From: Ureibacillus chungkukjangi
GTDB lineage: Bacteria > Bacillota > Bacilli > Bacillales_A > Planococcaceae
DNA length: 64,000 nt
Assembly: GCF_003217295.1 (NCBI RefSeq)
Contig: NZ_QJTJ01000002.1
Span: 124,001 to 188,000, forward strand
Direction: 5' to 3'
Shown here: positions 16,505 to 25,306 of the stretch, in pieces
Numbering within the stretch: the stretch's first letter is position 1
Layout: each line of letters begins with the position of its first letter
Position numbers and translations under genes: made by a program
The notes under the pieces: model-generated
Told to the model about the DNA's origin: nothing
What the model saw: the letters and a program-made list of their open reading frames with translations, nothing else
The model's database searches: none

Positions 16505-16831
16505 ATGCAAAATCAAACATCCAATTTTGATATGAAGATGAAACTAATTCACGGTTTTTCTAATAAAACAAGAATTCAAATTCTGGAATGTATTAAAGAA
16601 GAAGAAAAAACTGTTAATCAAATTGTTGAAGAAATAAAAGGAAGTCAATCGAACATTTCACAGCATCTTGCGTGTTTAAAAGGCTGTGGAATTATTGTCG
16701 GTAGAAATGAAGGCAGATACATGTATTATAGTTTGCGAAATCAGCATATACGAGATTTATTATCTATGTTTGATGTAGTACTAGAAGATGTAGAAAACGA
16801 CGTTGCTTGCTGTGATCGTCACATAGATTAG
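16505..16831 (+). CDS. ArsR/SmtB-family metal-sensing repressor, CmtR-like
   Basis: The ATG follows AAAGGAG. The 108-residue winged helix has the recognition helix QSNISQHLACLKGCGIIVG. The two cysteines in LACLKGCG are spaced as in CmtR (Cys57 and Cys61 there), and the C-terminus ends VACCDRH, which could supply the third thiolate. This points to a Cd(II)/Pb(II) sensor rather than arsenite or zinc, by family analogy. It is followed after 13 bases by cadA and preceded by two perfect operators, so metal should release it from DNA and induce both genes. Confidence 0.87.
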   Translation: MQNQTSNFDMKMKLIHGFSNKTRIQILECIKEEEKTVNQIVEEIKGSQSNISQHLACLKGCGIIVGRNEGRYMYYSLRNQHIRDLLSMFDVVLEDVENDVACCDRHID

Positions 16832-16844
16832 GGAGGACAATTCA

Positions 16845-19415
16845 TTGGCAGAAAAATGTTGTAGTTCAAATATAGAAGTTAAACCTATTGAAAATAGCTG
16901 CTGTACTTCTACTGTAAAGTCTGAGAAATCAAGTTGCTGTTCCGAAAACAAAAATTCAGGAAATAATTCGATATCCACTTTAGATGGAGAAAACTCAAGC
17001 GGTTGCAGCAGTAGTAACTCAAAGAAAGAATCAGAAGAAGAAACCAGTTGCTGTAGTAGTAAAGAACAAGCACCAATCAATACATTTACGAATTCAATCT
17101 CTTCAGTTGAAAATGTGACATATCGAGTGAATGGAATGGATTGTTCATCATGTGCAGTAACAATTGAAAAAGGTTTAAGTAGACTGAAAGATATCATAGA
17201 AGTAAAGGTAAATTTCAGTTCAGGCAAAATGCAAGTAGTTGCAAGTAACACTAATGCGCTGATACCCATTGAAACGGAGATTCAAAAACTTGGATATTCC
17301 GCTAACCCTATAACTCAGAATAAAAAACTGAAAACATATAACATCGAAGGAATGGACTGTGGTAGTTGTGCCAAGAGTATTGAAAATCATTTAAATACCC
17401 TCCCCTCCGTTAAAAATGTTAGTGTCAATTTCTCTACTGGAAAAATGAAAATTGAACATGATAGTAGTGTGGATGATATTATCTCAGAAGTCTCCAAGAT
17501 CGGTTATAAAGCTTCCTTACTGGCTAAGAAGCATTCTAATCAATCTCTACAAAAACCTAGAAAAGAGTTTAATTTAGTCATTTTTTCTGGAGTATTAATT
17601 GCATTTGGTTTTGTTGGATCATTGATTAATATTTTTCCAATGCTTTCCACAATTCTCTATGCTATTGCTATAGTGATGAGTGGTTATAAACCAGCTAAGA
17701 GTGCATTCTATGCAATCAAAAGTCGATCACTTGATATGAATGTACTTATGTCAGCTGCAGCAATTGGTGCTGCTCTAATTGGAGAATGGTTAGAAGGTGC
17801 AACTGTCGTTTGGTTATTCGCAGTCGGTACTTACCTTCAAAATAAATCAATCGAACGCACAAGGGATTCCATACGTAATCTGATGGATCTGGCACCTCCT
17901 GAAGCATGGGTTAAGATTGGCACTGAAATTATTAAAAAACCAGTTGAAGAAATAAATGTTGGTGAGACAATCGTTGTTAAACCGGGTGAAAAGATTCCTC
18001 TAGATGGGGTAATCATTCTTGGAGAAACAAGTATTAATCAGGCGCCAATCACTGGAGAATCCATTCCTGTGGATAAAACGATTGACGATTCTGTCTATGC
18101 AGGTACAATCAATGAGCACGGTTCAATTGATATCAAGGTTACTAAGTTAGTTGAAGATACAACGATTTCAAAAATTATTAACCTTGTTGAAGAAGCTCAA
18201 GAACAAAAAGCACCCACAGAAGCGTTTGTCGATAAATTCGCTAGCATATATACTCCAATTGTCTTTATCTTAGCATTGGGCATTATGGTACTACCTCCCC
18301 TACTTGGCTTTGGAACATGGGGAGAATGGTTTTATAAAGGATTAGAATTACTTGTTGTTGCTTGTCCTTGTGCTTTAGTTATTTCTACTCCAGTTGCTAT
18401 TGTGTCAGCGATAGGTAACGCTGCAAAAAATGGTGTCTTAATAAAGGGCGGTACATTTTTAGAAAAAGCTGGTACCATAACTGCCATTGCATTCGACAAA
18501 ACTGGTACTTTAACTGAAGGAAAGCCTAAAGTAACTGAAATAAAATCGGTAAATGGGTCAGAAGAAGAGTTATTATCAATTGCATTTACTCTGGAAGAAT
18601 ACTCCACACATCCTATTGCAAGTGCGATCGTTGACTATGCAAATCGAAATGGGATAAAGCGATACAATGGAGATTCATTCAAAAACATTGTAGGTAAAGG
18701 CGTTCAAGCTACCATTCAGGATGAAATTTACTATGCTGGTAATCCAAAGTTATTTGAAATGCTACCTATTTCATTAGCAGATATAAAAAAACATGTTCAA
18801 GAGCTACAAACTAAAGGAAAATCTGTCGTAATAATTGGAACACAAAATAAAGTCATAGGAATTATTGCAGTTTCTGATACAATACGTGAAACCTCAGCTT
18901 CTGCATTACAAAATTTAATACAAAATGGCGTTAAGCAAACCGTCATGTTAACAGGGGATAATGAAGGAACAGCTAAGCTAATTTCTTCAGAAGCAAATGT
19001 TAATAGATATTTCGCAGAATTATTACCAGAGGATAAAGTAGATGCCATCAAGAAATTACAAAATGAAGGCCATAAGGTGGCAATGGTTGGGGACGGTATC
19101 AATGATGCTCCTGCACTCGCGACAGCAGATTTAGGTATCGCTATGGGTGGTGCAGGTACAGATACAGCAATGGAGACAGCAGACATTGTATTGATGGCTG
19201 ATAATTTAGAAAAGCTTCCTCATACTATGAAATTAAGTAAAAAAGCATTAAGGATTATTAAACAAAATATTTGGTTCTCCATTTTTATAAAAGTTGTGGC
19301 ACTAGTATTAATTTTCCCTGGATACCTTACACTTTGGATGGCCGTATTAAGTGATACAGGTGCTGCATTAATCGTTATTTTAAACTCAATCAGACTGCTA
19401 AAATTCAAAGAATAA
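16845..19415 (+). CDS. cadA: Heavy-metal P1B-type ATPase (CadA-like) with Cys-rich N-terminus
   Basis: The start is a TTG at 16845 after GGGAGG. The protein has 856 residues. A Ser/Cys-rich head (about 1-75) holds CC pairs at 5-6, 19-20, 31-32 and 69-70. Two heavy-metal domains follow: GMDCSSC (C100, C103) and GMDCGSC (C172, C175). The core has the CPC membrane motif (C507-P-C509), phosphorylation site DKTGT (D551), HP motif (STHPIASAI) and [13 protein letters not shown] with DKTGT and a CmtR-like regulator indicates export of Cd(II), Zn(II) or Pb(II). The CC-rich head before the domains is unusual and may buffer metal. A terminator follows directly. Confidence 0.9.
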   Translation: MAEKCCSSNIEVKPIENSCCTSTVKSEKSSCCSENKNSGNNSISTLDGENSSGCSSSNSKKESEEETSCCSSKEQAPINTFTNSISSVENVTYRVNGMDCSSCAVTIEKGLSRLKDIIEVKVNFSSGKMQVVASNTNALIPIETEIQKLGYSANPITQNKKLKTYNIEGMDCGSCAKSIENHLNTLPSVKNVSVNFSTGKMKIEHDSSVDDIISEVSKIGYKASLLAKKHSNQSLQKPRKEFNLVIFSGVLIAFGFVGSLINIFPMLSTILYAIAIVMSGYKPAKSAFYAIKSRSLDMNVLMSAAAIGAALIGEWLEGATVVWLFAVGTYLQNKSIERTRDSIRNLMDLAPPEAWVKIGTEIIKKPVEEINVGETIVVKPGEKIPLDGVIILGETSINQAPITGESIPVDKTIDDSVYAGTINEHGSIDIKVTKLVEDTTISKIINLVEEAQEQKAPTEAFVDKFASIYTPIVFILALGIMVLPPLLGFGTWGEWFYKGLELLVVACPCALVISTPVAIVSAIGNAAKNGVLIKGGTFLEKAGTITAIAFDKTGTLTEGKPKVTEIKSVNGSEEELLSIAFTLEEYSTHPIASAIVDYANRNGIKRYNGDSFKNIVGKGVQATIQDEIYYAGNPKLFEMLPISLADIKKHVQELQTKGKSVVIIGTQNKVIGIIAVSDTIRETSASALQNLIQNGVKQTVMLTGDNEGTAKLISSEANVNRYFAELLPEDKVDAIKKLQNEGHKVAMVGDGINDAPALATADLGIAMGGAGTDTAMETADIVLMADNLEKLPHTMKLSKKALRIIKQNIWFSIFIKVVALVLIFPGYLTLWMAVLSDTGAALIVILNSIRLLKFKE

Positions 19416-19424
19416 TTATTGTGT

Positions 19425-19459
19425 GAGATGTTTCTTTATATTAGAAACATCTCATTTTT
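19425..19459 (+). terminator. Intrinsic terminator of the cad operon
   Basis: GAGATGTTTCT (19425-19435) pairs with AGAAACATCTC (19443-19453), followed by ATTTTTC. Confidence 0.85.
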
Positions 19460-19509
19460 CACTTACTCTCTTTGACCCTTTTAAATAGTAAATTTGTGGA
19501 TTTTACAAT

Positions 19510-20202
19510 TTATAAGTTCTTCAACGCTTCACGTTTACTAAGCGGCTTTAAATCGTTTGAGGCAACAAACTCTTTAACTAATAAGGGGTTCGTTTTTGCG
19601 TATTCTCTCAATGCCCATCCAATCGCTTTTTGAATAAAAAACTCCTTACTATCTGCTCTATAGAGAATATATTGAAACAGTCGGTCTTCATCTGTTCCCT
19701 TCTTATATTTCAATTGATAGAGTATGGCCGTTCTTTGTAGCCAAAAGTTCTCATCCTTAATCCAGCAATCTGCATATTGCGAAAGTAGCTCTGGATAAGC
19801 TTTAAACATATGCCCCATTATTTGTGGAGACAGCTCATCCACTGTATCCCACCAAGATTTGTTCTCTATTAAAGAGCTTAACCATTCCATATCCTCAGGA
19901 ATGAGCGTCTTTTTTACTTGTGAAAGTATATCGAGAGCTGCTTTTTGATACTCTCTTTCTGGAAGCTCCCATAATGCAAAAATTACATCTGGCAGATTTT
20001 CTTTTGACGGGCTACCAAACTCCTTTAAAAACTGTTTTGTTAGCTTTCTACGTATAGGTGTGCGAATCCCTAAAAAGTCAAATTGATTTCTCATATAATT
20101 TTCCGACCAACTAGCATAGACCGGATCAATATGCTCGGAATACAGCTTTTTAAGCTCCTCTACATACTGTTGATTGTTAAGATTTATGTTGTTCCTCATC
20201 AT
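19510..20202 (-). CDS. AlkD-like DNA alkylation repair protein (HEAT-like)
   Basis: The start is the ATG-ATG pair at 20199-20202 behind GGGAGAA; the 12 codons upstream are unlikely to be translated. The 230-residue protein has the ALK/HEAT-like repeats of the AlkC/AlkD family: MRNQFDFLGIRTPIRRKLTKQF, NKSWWDTVDELSPQIMG, WLQRTAILYQLKYK and FFIQKAIGWALREYAK. The Trp/Asp-containing WWDTVDEL and the WLQR motifs correspond to the lesion-facing residues of AlkD, which excises N3/N7-alkylpurines without base flipping. It is monocistronic. Function by family is well supported; the substrate range is not. Confidence 0.87.
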   Translation of the reverse strand: MMRNNINLNNQQYVEELKKLYSEHIDPVYASWSENYMRNQFDFLGIRTPIRRKLTKQFLKEFGSPSKENLPDVIFALWELPEREYQKAALDILSQVKKTLIPEDMEWLSSLIENKSWWDTVDELSPQIMGHMFKAYPELLSQYADCWIKDENFWLQRTAILYQLKYKKGTDEDRLFQYILYRADSKEFFIQKAIGWALREYAKTNPLLVKEFVASNDLKPLSKREALKNL

Positions 20203-20336
20203 TTTCTTCTCCCATGCTACTATAAATAACTTCTTCATTAAGCCTTATCATAATCTAAACTGAATATCCTTGTAAAAGGTACCTTCCCAAAACTCCTCTC
20301 ATAAACTAGTAAGCAAACAAAGGAGTGAATACCATT

Positions 20337-20636
20337 ATGCATAGTCCACGTAATCAGAATCACAATTTAGCGGTACCCCCTGGTCAATATAAGTATTCTA
20401 ATCATTTCCCTCAAGTCATGCAGCAGTTATCGCCTACTTATACAGTGGCTACAGAACCCGTTTTCTTTGACCATTTACTTATGAATGTAGGAAAATCCAT
20501 TCGTGTCGTAACATTAAATGATACTTTGGAAGGAACACTTTCAGGAGTAGCAATCGATCATATACAGCTTACAATCGGTGAAGAGCACTATCACATTCGC
20601 ATTCAACATATTAGTTATTTTGTTGGGAAGCCTTAA
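20337..20636 (+). CDS. DUF2642 protein, possible spore coat-associated
   Basis: The ATG at 20337 sits 11 bases after AAAGGAG; the GTG overlapping that site is too close. The N-terminus is polar and Pro/Gln/Asn-rich (MHSPRNQNHNLAVPPGQY), followed by a compact beta domain: GKSIRVVTLNDTLEGTLSGVAIDHIQLTIGEEHYHIRIQHISYF, matching the DUF2642 pattern. In Bacillus several such proteins are spore-coat or sporulation-linked, which is an inference here. It is a single gene with a bidirectional terminator shared with the chemoreceptor. Confidence 0.75.
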   Translation: MHSPRNQNHNLAVPPGQYKYSNHFPQVMQQLSPTYTVATEPVFFDHLLMNVGKSIRVVTLNDTLEGTLSGVAIDHIQLTIGEEHYHIRIQHISYFVGKP

Positions 20637-20654
20637 GCCAGCTATTCAAGTAAA

Positions 20655-20700
20655 AAGGATACTACAGCTGTAAATACGAGCCATAGTATCCTTATAAATT
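20655..20700. terminator. Bidirectional terminator between convergent genes
   Basis: AAGGATACTA (20655-20664) pairs with TAGTATCCTT (20684-20693). On the plus strand it is followed by ATAAATTATTT, and on the minus strand by TTTTAC. It serves both the DUF2642 and chemoreceptor genes. Confidence 0.75.
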
Positions 20701-20707
20701 ATTTAAA

Positions 20708-22474
20708 TTAAGATAGCTTGAATTGTTGTATTAGGCTGTTTAATTCCATCGCTAATTTTGCAAGCTCTTCTGAACTAGCTGCAACTTCTTCCATTGCGCT
20801 GCTAGTTTGTTGTGTTGAAGCGGATGTTTGCTCGACACCTGCAGCTGATTCTTCTGAAATTGAAGCAATCTCCTCGATTGATGAATTCATCTCTTGGCTA
20901 GTGGATTTAATGCTGATTAAGCTATCGCTAACCGTTTGGATTCTTTCTACCATCACTTTGACAGAGTCACTAATTTTTTCAAATGTCTCGCCTGTTGTTT
21001 TCAGCTGTGATGCGCCCTTTTCAACTTCTGTATAGCCCGTTTGTAAAGCGTTTGCCACCTCTGAAGAATCTGTTTGTATTCTTCCAACGATTTGCGTGAT
21101 ATCCGATACGGATCTTGCGACTTGTTCAGCAAGCTTTTTTACTTCCTCTGCCACCACTGCAAAGCCACGTCCATGCTCTCCAGCACGTGCTGCCTCTATT
21201 GCTGCATTCAGAGCTAATAGATTTGTCTGTTCAGCTACTTCTCTTATTACAGTAACTAACTGTGTGATTTCGTTTGTTTGCACATCTAATTGCTTTACTT
21301 TTTGCACAGAGCTATGAACAATTCGGTCAATATTCGTCATTTGCTCAATTGATTGCAGCATTAACTGTGAACCGCCTTCTGTTAGCTGTAATACTTCGTT
21401 AGATGTCTGATGGATTCGTTCACCATTTTCGTTTGCTTCTTCTACCTTTTCCACATACGTCCCCATTGAAGAAGAAAGATCTGATGCGTGACTTGCCTGA
21501 GATTCAGTGCCTGAAGCAATTTCCTCCATTGTTCTTGCAACTTGCTCTGCACCTTCTTTTACTTCATTTGCTGATTGTGTTAGTTCCTCACTGTGCCCAG
21601 TAATCAGCTGTGAGGCCTGAGAAATATTTTGGATCATCTCTTTTAACTTCATTTGCAGGCTATTTAAGCCGTTTGCCAGCTGGCCAGTCTCATCCTTAGA
21701 TGTAATCTCGAGTTCACTTAGAGTTAAATCCCCGTCAGCGATATAGGCCATTTGTTCTGTCACTTTCTTTATAGGTCTTGATACGTGATTTGCAAAAAAC
21801 CAAATAATGAGAATGCCAATTACTAAAGTAACTCCGATGATAATCAGGTTTAACTGAAGTATTTCATTTGCTGGCTGGTTAAAATCAACAATATAAGTAC
21901 CTGCAACAACTACCCAGCCCCACTTAGGGAAGGCTTTTGAGTACGTTACTTTTTCTTCAACCTGCTCTTGGTTACCTGGAAGCGGGAAATGGTAATAGGT
22001 AAAGCCTCCACCATTCAAACCATTTTCGATGAATTCCTGCGCATAATTGTTGCCATTAACATCCTGCTTATCCCAAAGATTTGTTCCTTCACTGTTTGGA
22101 TGAGCAATCATATTTCCCTCGTTATCAGAGATAAATACATATCCATTTTCACCTAGGTCCAGGTTTTTGTTTATCGGTCTTGTGTTATCTGCCTGCATCT
22201 CACCAAGGATAGCTACCTTCACTTTTTCCTTCGCTTCATCTAGTGAAAGGTCACCATTTTCAACTTGTTCGTTTAGAACGTTCATCAATTCAATGGTATA
22301 TTCAACACTATTTTTTAGATTCGTTTCACCCAATTCACTTAAACTACTACTACTCTTCTGATAGCTGAAGAGTCCTAGGATAATCAACGGAATCGTTAAT
22401 AGTAAAATAGAAACAGTAAGAAGCTTTTTCTTTATAGATTGCTGGGTAAATAAAGATTTAATATTGGATTTCAT
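20708..22474 (-). CDS. Methyl-accepting chemotaxis protein with Cache sensor
   Basis: The 588-residue receptor has a first membrane segment (about 17-37), an extracytoplasmic Cache domain (about 40-205, with [25 protein letters not shown]), a second segment (about 208-228), HAMP (about 230-285) and a cytoplasmic signalling domain. The hairpin tip is [40 protein letters not shown], which is the CheA/CheW contact. Repeated Glu/Gln pairs in the flanking helices are methylation candidates. The single-Cache ectodomain suggests an organic acid or amino-acid-like ligand, not specified. No flagellar genes are nearby. Confidence 0.93.
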   Translation of the reverse strand: MKSNIKSLFTQQSIKKKLLTVSILLLTIPLIILGLFSYQKSSSSLSELGETNLKNSVEYTIELMNVLNEQVENGDLSLDEAKEKVKVAILGEMQADNTRPINKNLDLGENGYVFISDNEGNMIAHPNSEGTNLWDKQDVNGNNYAQEFIENGLNGGGFTYYHFPLPGNQEQVEEKVTYSKAFPKWGWVVVAGTYIVDFNQPANEILQLNLIIIGVTLVIGILIIWFFANHVSRPIKKVTEQMAYIADGDLTLSELEITSKDETGQLANGLNSLQMKLKEMIQNISQASQLITGHSEELTQSANEVKEGAEQVARTMEEIASGTESQASHASDLSSSMGTYVEKVEEANENGERIHQTSNEVLQLTEGGSQLMLQSIEQMTNIDRIVHSSVQKVKQLDVQTNEITQLVTVIREVAEQTNLLALNAAIEAARAGEHGRGFAVVAEEVKKLAEQVARSVSDITQIVGRIQTDSSEVANALQTGYTEVEKGASQLKTTGETFEKISDSVKVMVERIQTVSDSLISIKSTSQEMNSSIEEIASISEESAAGVEQTSASTQQTSSAMEEVAASSEELAKLAMELNSLIQQFKLS

Positions 22475-22624
22475 TTAGAAACATCCTCATCACTTTTATT
22501 AGTTCTTCTTCATATTCGACATTTTATAACAAAATTTTCTCTCTCGTACAATTCCAGATTATATTCCTACTAGACTAAAAACACAATAACTATATTAATG
22601 GAAAATAATATTTTTCATTATAAA

Positions 22625-22667
22625 AGAACCCCTCCTTCAGTCTTGGATAGATTGAAGGAGGGGTTCT
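22625..22667 (-). terminator. Strong intrinsic terminator after the DUF2785 gene
   Basis: A perfect 15-bp stem, AGAACCCCTCCTTCA (22625-22639) with TGAAGGAGGGGTTCT (22653-22667). On the minus strand it is followed by TTTTATAA. Confidence 0.88.
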
Positions 22668-22686
22668 CTCAAAGGTTTTATTCTAT

Positions 22687-23520
22687 TTAACCATACATCT
22701 TATGGTGGAGCTGCTTTAACTCTCTATTAATCAATTCTCGAATACTCGAATGCTCGTTTTTAAAGCCGATTATAAAATACAAAGATTTTAGGAAGTTGGT
22801 TATGTTAAACTTAGTTCGAAAATATCGATTTGAGAAGCCTTCGTTAGAGTAAATCGCTTCAAGATCATTTAAAATTTCATGAATCCATTGCAGCAATATA
22901 CTTTCATCCACATTCTTTTCAAATAATGCCTCGATGATGAAAACTAGCCGTTCATCTTCTTCATTAATATATGTAGCGTTCTTTAGTAAGCAGTTTTGGA
23001 TTGCCTTTAAAATCCTTTTAGATTCATCTATTTTAAAGTTGGGGTGCTTCACTACTGCAACTAATAAGTCAGCACCGTGAGCTATGCTATGAGCCCACCC
23101 TTTCACTTCTACAAAACCTCTTGTATCTAGTTCACTTTCTAAGTAAGCTACACTCCTACTCAATACATATCTAAATTTTTCATCGGTTAATAGCTTTAGG
23201 TCCCTATCTTTATAAAGGAGTCCCACCAGAACTAAAGCGGAAAACGATCTTGTAAAGACCGAGTCTGTGTTTTCCTCACCAATCTTATAAAATAAATGAT
23301 TGTCATCTAGACAAGAGTCAAAGAGATAATGAACTTGTTTAGGAGTTAGTAATTCTTCATCAATCATCTTCATAAATGTTGGATAAATGAGAGCATCTCT
23401 TAACTCTGCATCACCAGAGCCAATATGCTTTAACATAGCCTCAAGCATTAAATCCACATCATCTATTTTTGATTCCTTAAGCCGTACTTTTAGTCTTGAA
23501 ATTTCTTCACGAACGATCAT
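22687..23520 (-). CDS. DUF2785 family protein
   Basis: The start is the ATG at 23520 (MIVREEISRLKVRLKE), overlapping the upstream gene's stop as ATGA; 25 codons further upstream in this frame belong to the preceding gene. The 277-residue helical protein contains segments typical of DUF2785: DALIYPTFMKMI, DSVFTRSFSALVLVGLLYKDR, YLESELDTRGFVEVKGWAHSIAHGADLLVAVVKHP. The WAHSIAHGAD motif is the most conserved part and could bind a metal or phosphate. No activity is established. It is translationally coupled to a kinase-fold protein, hinting at a joint role in modifying a small molecule. Confidence 0.75.
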   Translation of the reverse strand: MIVREEISRLKVRLKESKIDDVDLMLEAMLKHIGSGDAELRDALIYPTFMKMIDEELLTPKQVHYLFDSCLDDNHLFYKIGEENTDSVFTRSFSALVLVGLLYKDRDLKLLTDEKFRYVLSRSVAYLESELDTRGFVEVKGWAHSIAHGADLLVAVVKHPNFKIDESKRILKAIQNCLLKNATYINEEDERLVFIIEALFEKNVDESILLQWIHEILNDLEAIYSNEGFSNRYFRTKFNITNFLKSLYFIIGFKNEHSSIRELINRELKQLHHKMYG

Positions 23521-24377
23521 AAAAATTCCTTTAACCTCTCTAAATTCTCCTCTAGAAATACTGCATTCTTTTCTATCCCGCGGCGTTTGCACCATCCTAC
23601 ACTGTTGAAGGCGTCAGTGAATAAATAAAATGGCAAGACGACATCTAAATCGATGAGTGGCCTGATTGTTTGATAGCCTTCCTTAAAGGCTTGATACAGA
23701 GACGGGTCAAAGCTTAAAAAATCACGATACAACTTAGTGAAGTCGATTTCTGTGGAGCCAAATCGGACACTCTCAAAATCAATCATGCCTGCAACCTTAT
23801 CACCATCAACAATAATATTGGCTGGTCTAAAATCCATATGTACAAAGCTTGGACCATCTGGAGCTGGAATTTGCTGCTTCATCTCTTCATATTTCTTTAT
23901 GGATTGCTTGTAAATCCCCTCATCTACTACCTCTTTTACATCCTCAGCAAAGCTATAAAATTGCTTTTCTATAAACTGAGACCAGTTTAAAAATTCGTTT
24001 TGTATACCCGTTAACTCTTTTCCAGCTGGCGGCTCGATTGTATGCATCGTAGCTTGAAGAACGCCAACTTGATACGAAGCAGCTGGTGATACATCAGTTG
24101 TTAGTGGCTTCCCCTTTAGCTCAGACAATAACAAGGCACCGGGACACTCTTCATCCCCAGACCAATAATCTAGTAATTCAGGAATGGCAACTCGCCCTTT
24201 TAATATTTCGTACGCTTCAAGCTCTCGCTGATACTTCAATCTTGTGTAAGGTATTTTTAAAAAGAGATTTTGACCATTCAGTAAAGTAATTTTATAGACT
24301 GTGGAGCTATGAGAATCCTCCACCTCACTCATAGAAGAAAACTGCAAACCAAATTGTTCAACGACACGATTTAGCAA
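23517..24377 (-). CDS. Aminoglycoside/choline kinase-fold (APH) phosphotransferase
   Basis: I place the start at a TTG at 24377 because AAAGGAGG lies eight bases upstream; the frame is open 22 codons further with no site. The 286-residue product has the kinase-like fold: the N-lobe (STVYKITLLNGQNLFLKIPYTRLKYQRELEAYEIL), Brenner motif FVHMDFRPANIIVDGDKV (catalytic D and metal-binding N), and the second metal Asp in GMIDFESVRFG. It resembles small-molecule kinases such as choline, homoserine or aminoglycoside kinases. The substrate is unknown, so a resistance role should not be assumed. It is coupled to DUF2785. Confidence 0.83.
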   Translation of the reverse strand: MLNRVVEQFGLQFSSMSEVEDSHSSTVYKITLLNGQNLFLKIPYTRLKYQRELEAYEILKGRVAIPELLDYWSGDEECPGALLLSELKGKPLTTDVSPAASYQVGVLQATMHTIEPPAGKELTGIQNEFLNWSQFIEKQFYSFAEDVKEVVDEGIYKQSIKKYEEMKQQIPAPDGPSFVHMDFRPANIIVDGDKVAGMIDFESVRFGSTEIDFTKLYRDFLSFDPSLYQAFKEGYQTIRPLIDLDVVLPFYLFTDAFNSVGWCKRRGIEKNAVFLEENLERLKEFL

Positions 24378-24468
24378 CGAACATACCTCCTTTTTCGAAT
24401 CTGCTCTTTTCTTGCTTCGATATATATTCAACAAAAAATTCACTAGTCCTGCACAAGCATCCTCAACA

Positions 24469-24482
24469 TGACAAAAATGTCA
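24469..24482 (+). promoter_or_regulatory. Candidate BceR-type operator
   Basis: TGACA-AAAA-TGTCA is a perfect inverted repeat about 78 bases before the ABC gene start. It is close to the TGACGAAAATGTCA-like sites described for BceR upstream of bceA. A TTACAT and a TATATA-rich stretch follow, but I could not fix the promoter elements. Confidence 0.6.
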
Positions 24483-24559
24483 CTTTACATGCTCTTACAT
24501 CACTGGTTGATGGGCAGATTAGTATATATAGTAAATAAAGGCGAAGGAGGACGAAGCAA

Positions 24560-25306
24560 ATGACTACAATTATACAAACAAAAAATTTATCCAAGGCTTA
24601 TGGTGAAACTGAGGTCTTAAAAAGTATCGATTTAACAATTGAACAAGGTGAATTCACTGCGATTATGGGTCCTTCCGGCTCAGGGAAAACAACCTTGATG
24701 AATACTCTCTCCACAATTGATAGCTTTACCGGTGGCGAAGTATGGATTGAAGGAAATTCACTTTTAGATATGAAAAAGAAATCTTTACGAGAATTTCGTC
24801 AAAAGCGAATGGGCTTCGTTTTTCAGGACTACAACCTGCTTGATACCTTGACGGTGAAAGAGAATATTTTATTACCTCTTTCATTGCAAAAAACACCTGT
24901 TGCTGAGATGGAAGAAAGACTAGGGAGACTAGTTGAAGCGTTAAATATTGAAGACATTTTAAACAAATATCCTTCTGAAATTTCTGGAGGGCAAAAGCAA
25001 AGGACTGCAGCAGCAAGAGCGATTATCACCAATCCAGCGATTGTCTTTGCAGATGAACCAACAGGTGCTCTTGATTCCCGCTCTGCTACACAATTACTCG
25101 AGCAAATCCAATTCTTAAATAATCTGTTTAAGACTACAGTATTAATGATTACTCATGACCCATATGCAGCAAGCTATTGCCGTCGTGTTGTATTCCTTCG
25201 TGATGGAAAAATTGTGAATGAGATGTTCAAGGGAGAGCAATCTGAAAAAGAATTCTTTGACCACATCCTAACGATCCAAAGTGCCCTAGGTGGTGAAAGA
25301 CGTTGA
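24560..25306 (+). CDS. Bce-type ABC transporter, ATP-binding subunit
   Basis: The ATG follows GGAGG. The 248-residue MacB/LolD-like ATPase has Walker A GPSGSGKTT, Q-loop FVFQDYNLLD, signature SGGQKQR, Walker B IVFADEPTGALD and the switch H in MITHD. It is paired by a four-base overlap with a ten-helix FtsX-type permease, and opposite to a kinase/regulator pair. This is the standard arrangement of Bce modules, which protect against cell-wall-active peptides such as bacitracin by freeing the lipid target. The peptide recognised here cannot be deduced. Confidence 0.9.
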   Translation: MTTIIQTKNLSKAYGETEVLKSIDLTIEQGEFTAIMGPSGSGKTTLMNTLSTIDSFTGGEVWIEGNSLLDMKKKSLREFRQKRMGFVFQDYNLLDTLTVKENILLPLSLQKTPVAEMEERLGRLVEALNIEDILNKYPSEISGGQKQRTAAARAIITNPAIVFADEPTGALDSRSATQLLEQIQFLNNLFKTTVLMITHDPYAASYCRRVVFLRDGKIVNEMFKGEQSEKEFFDHILTIQSALGGERR

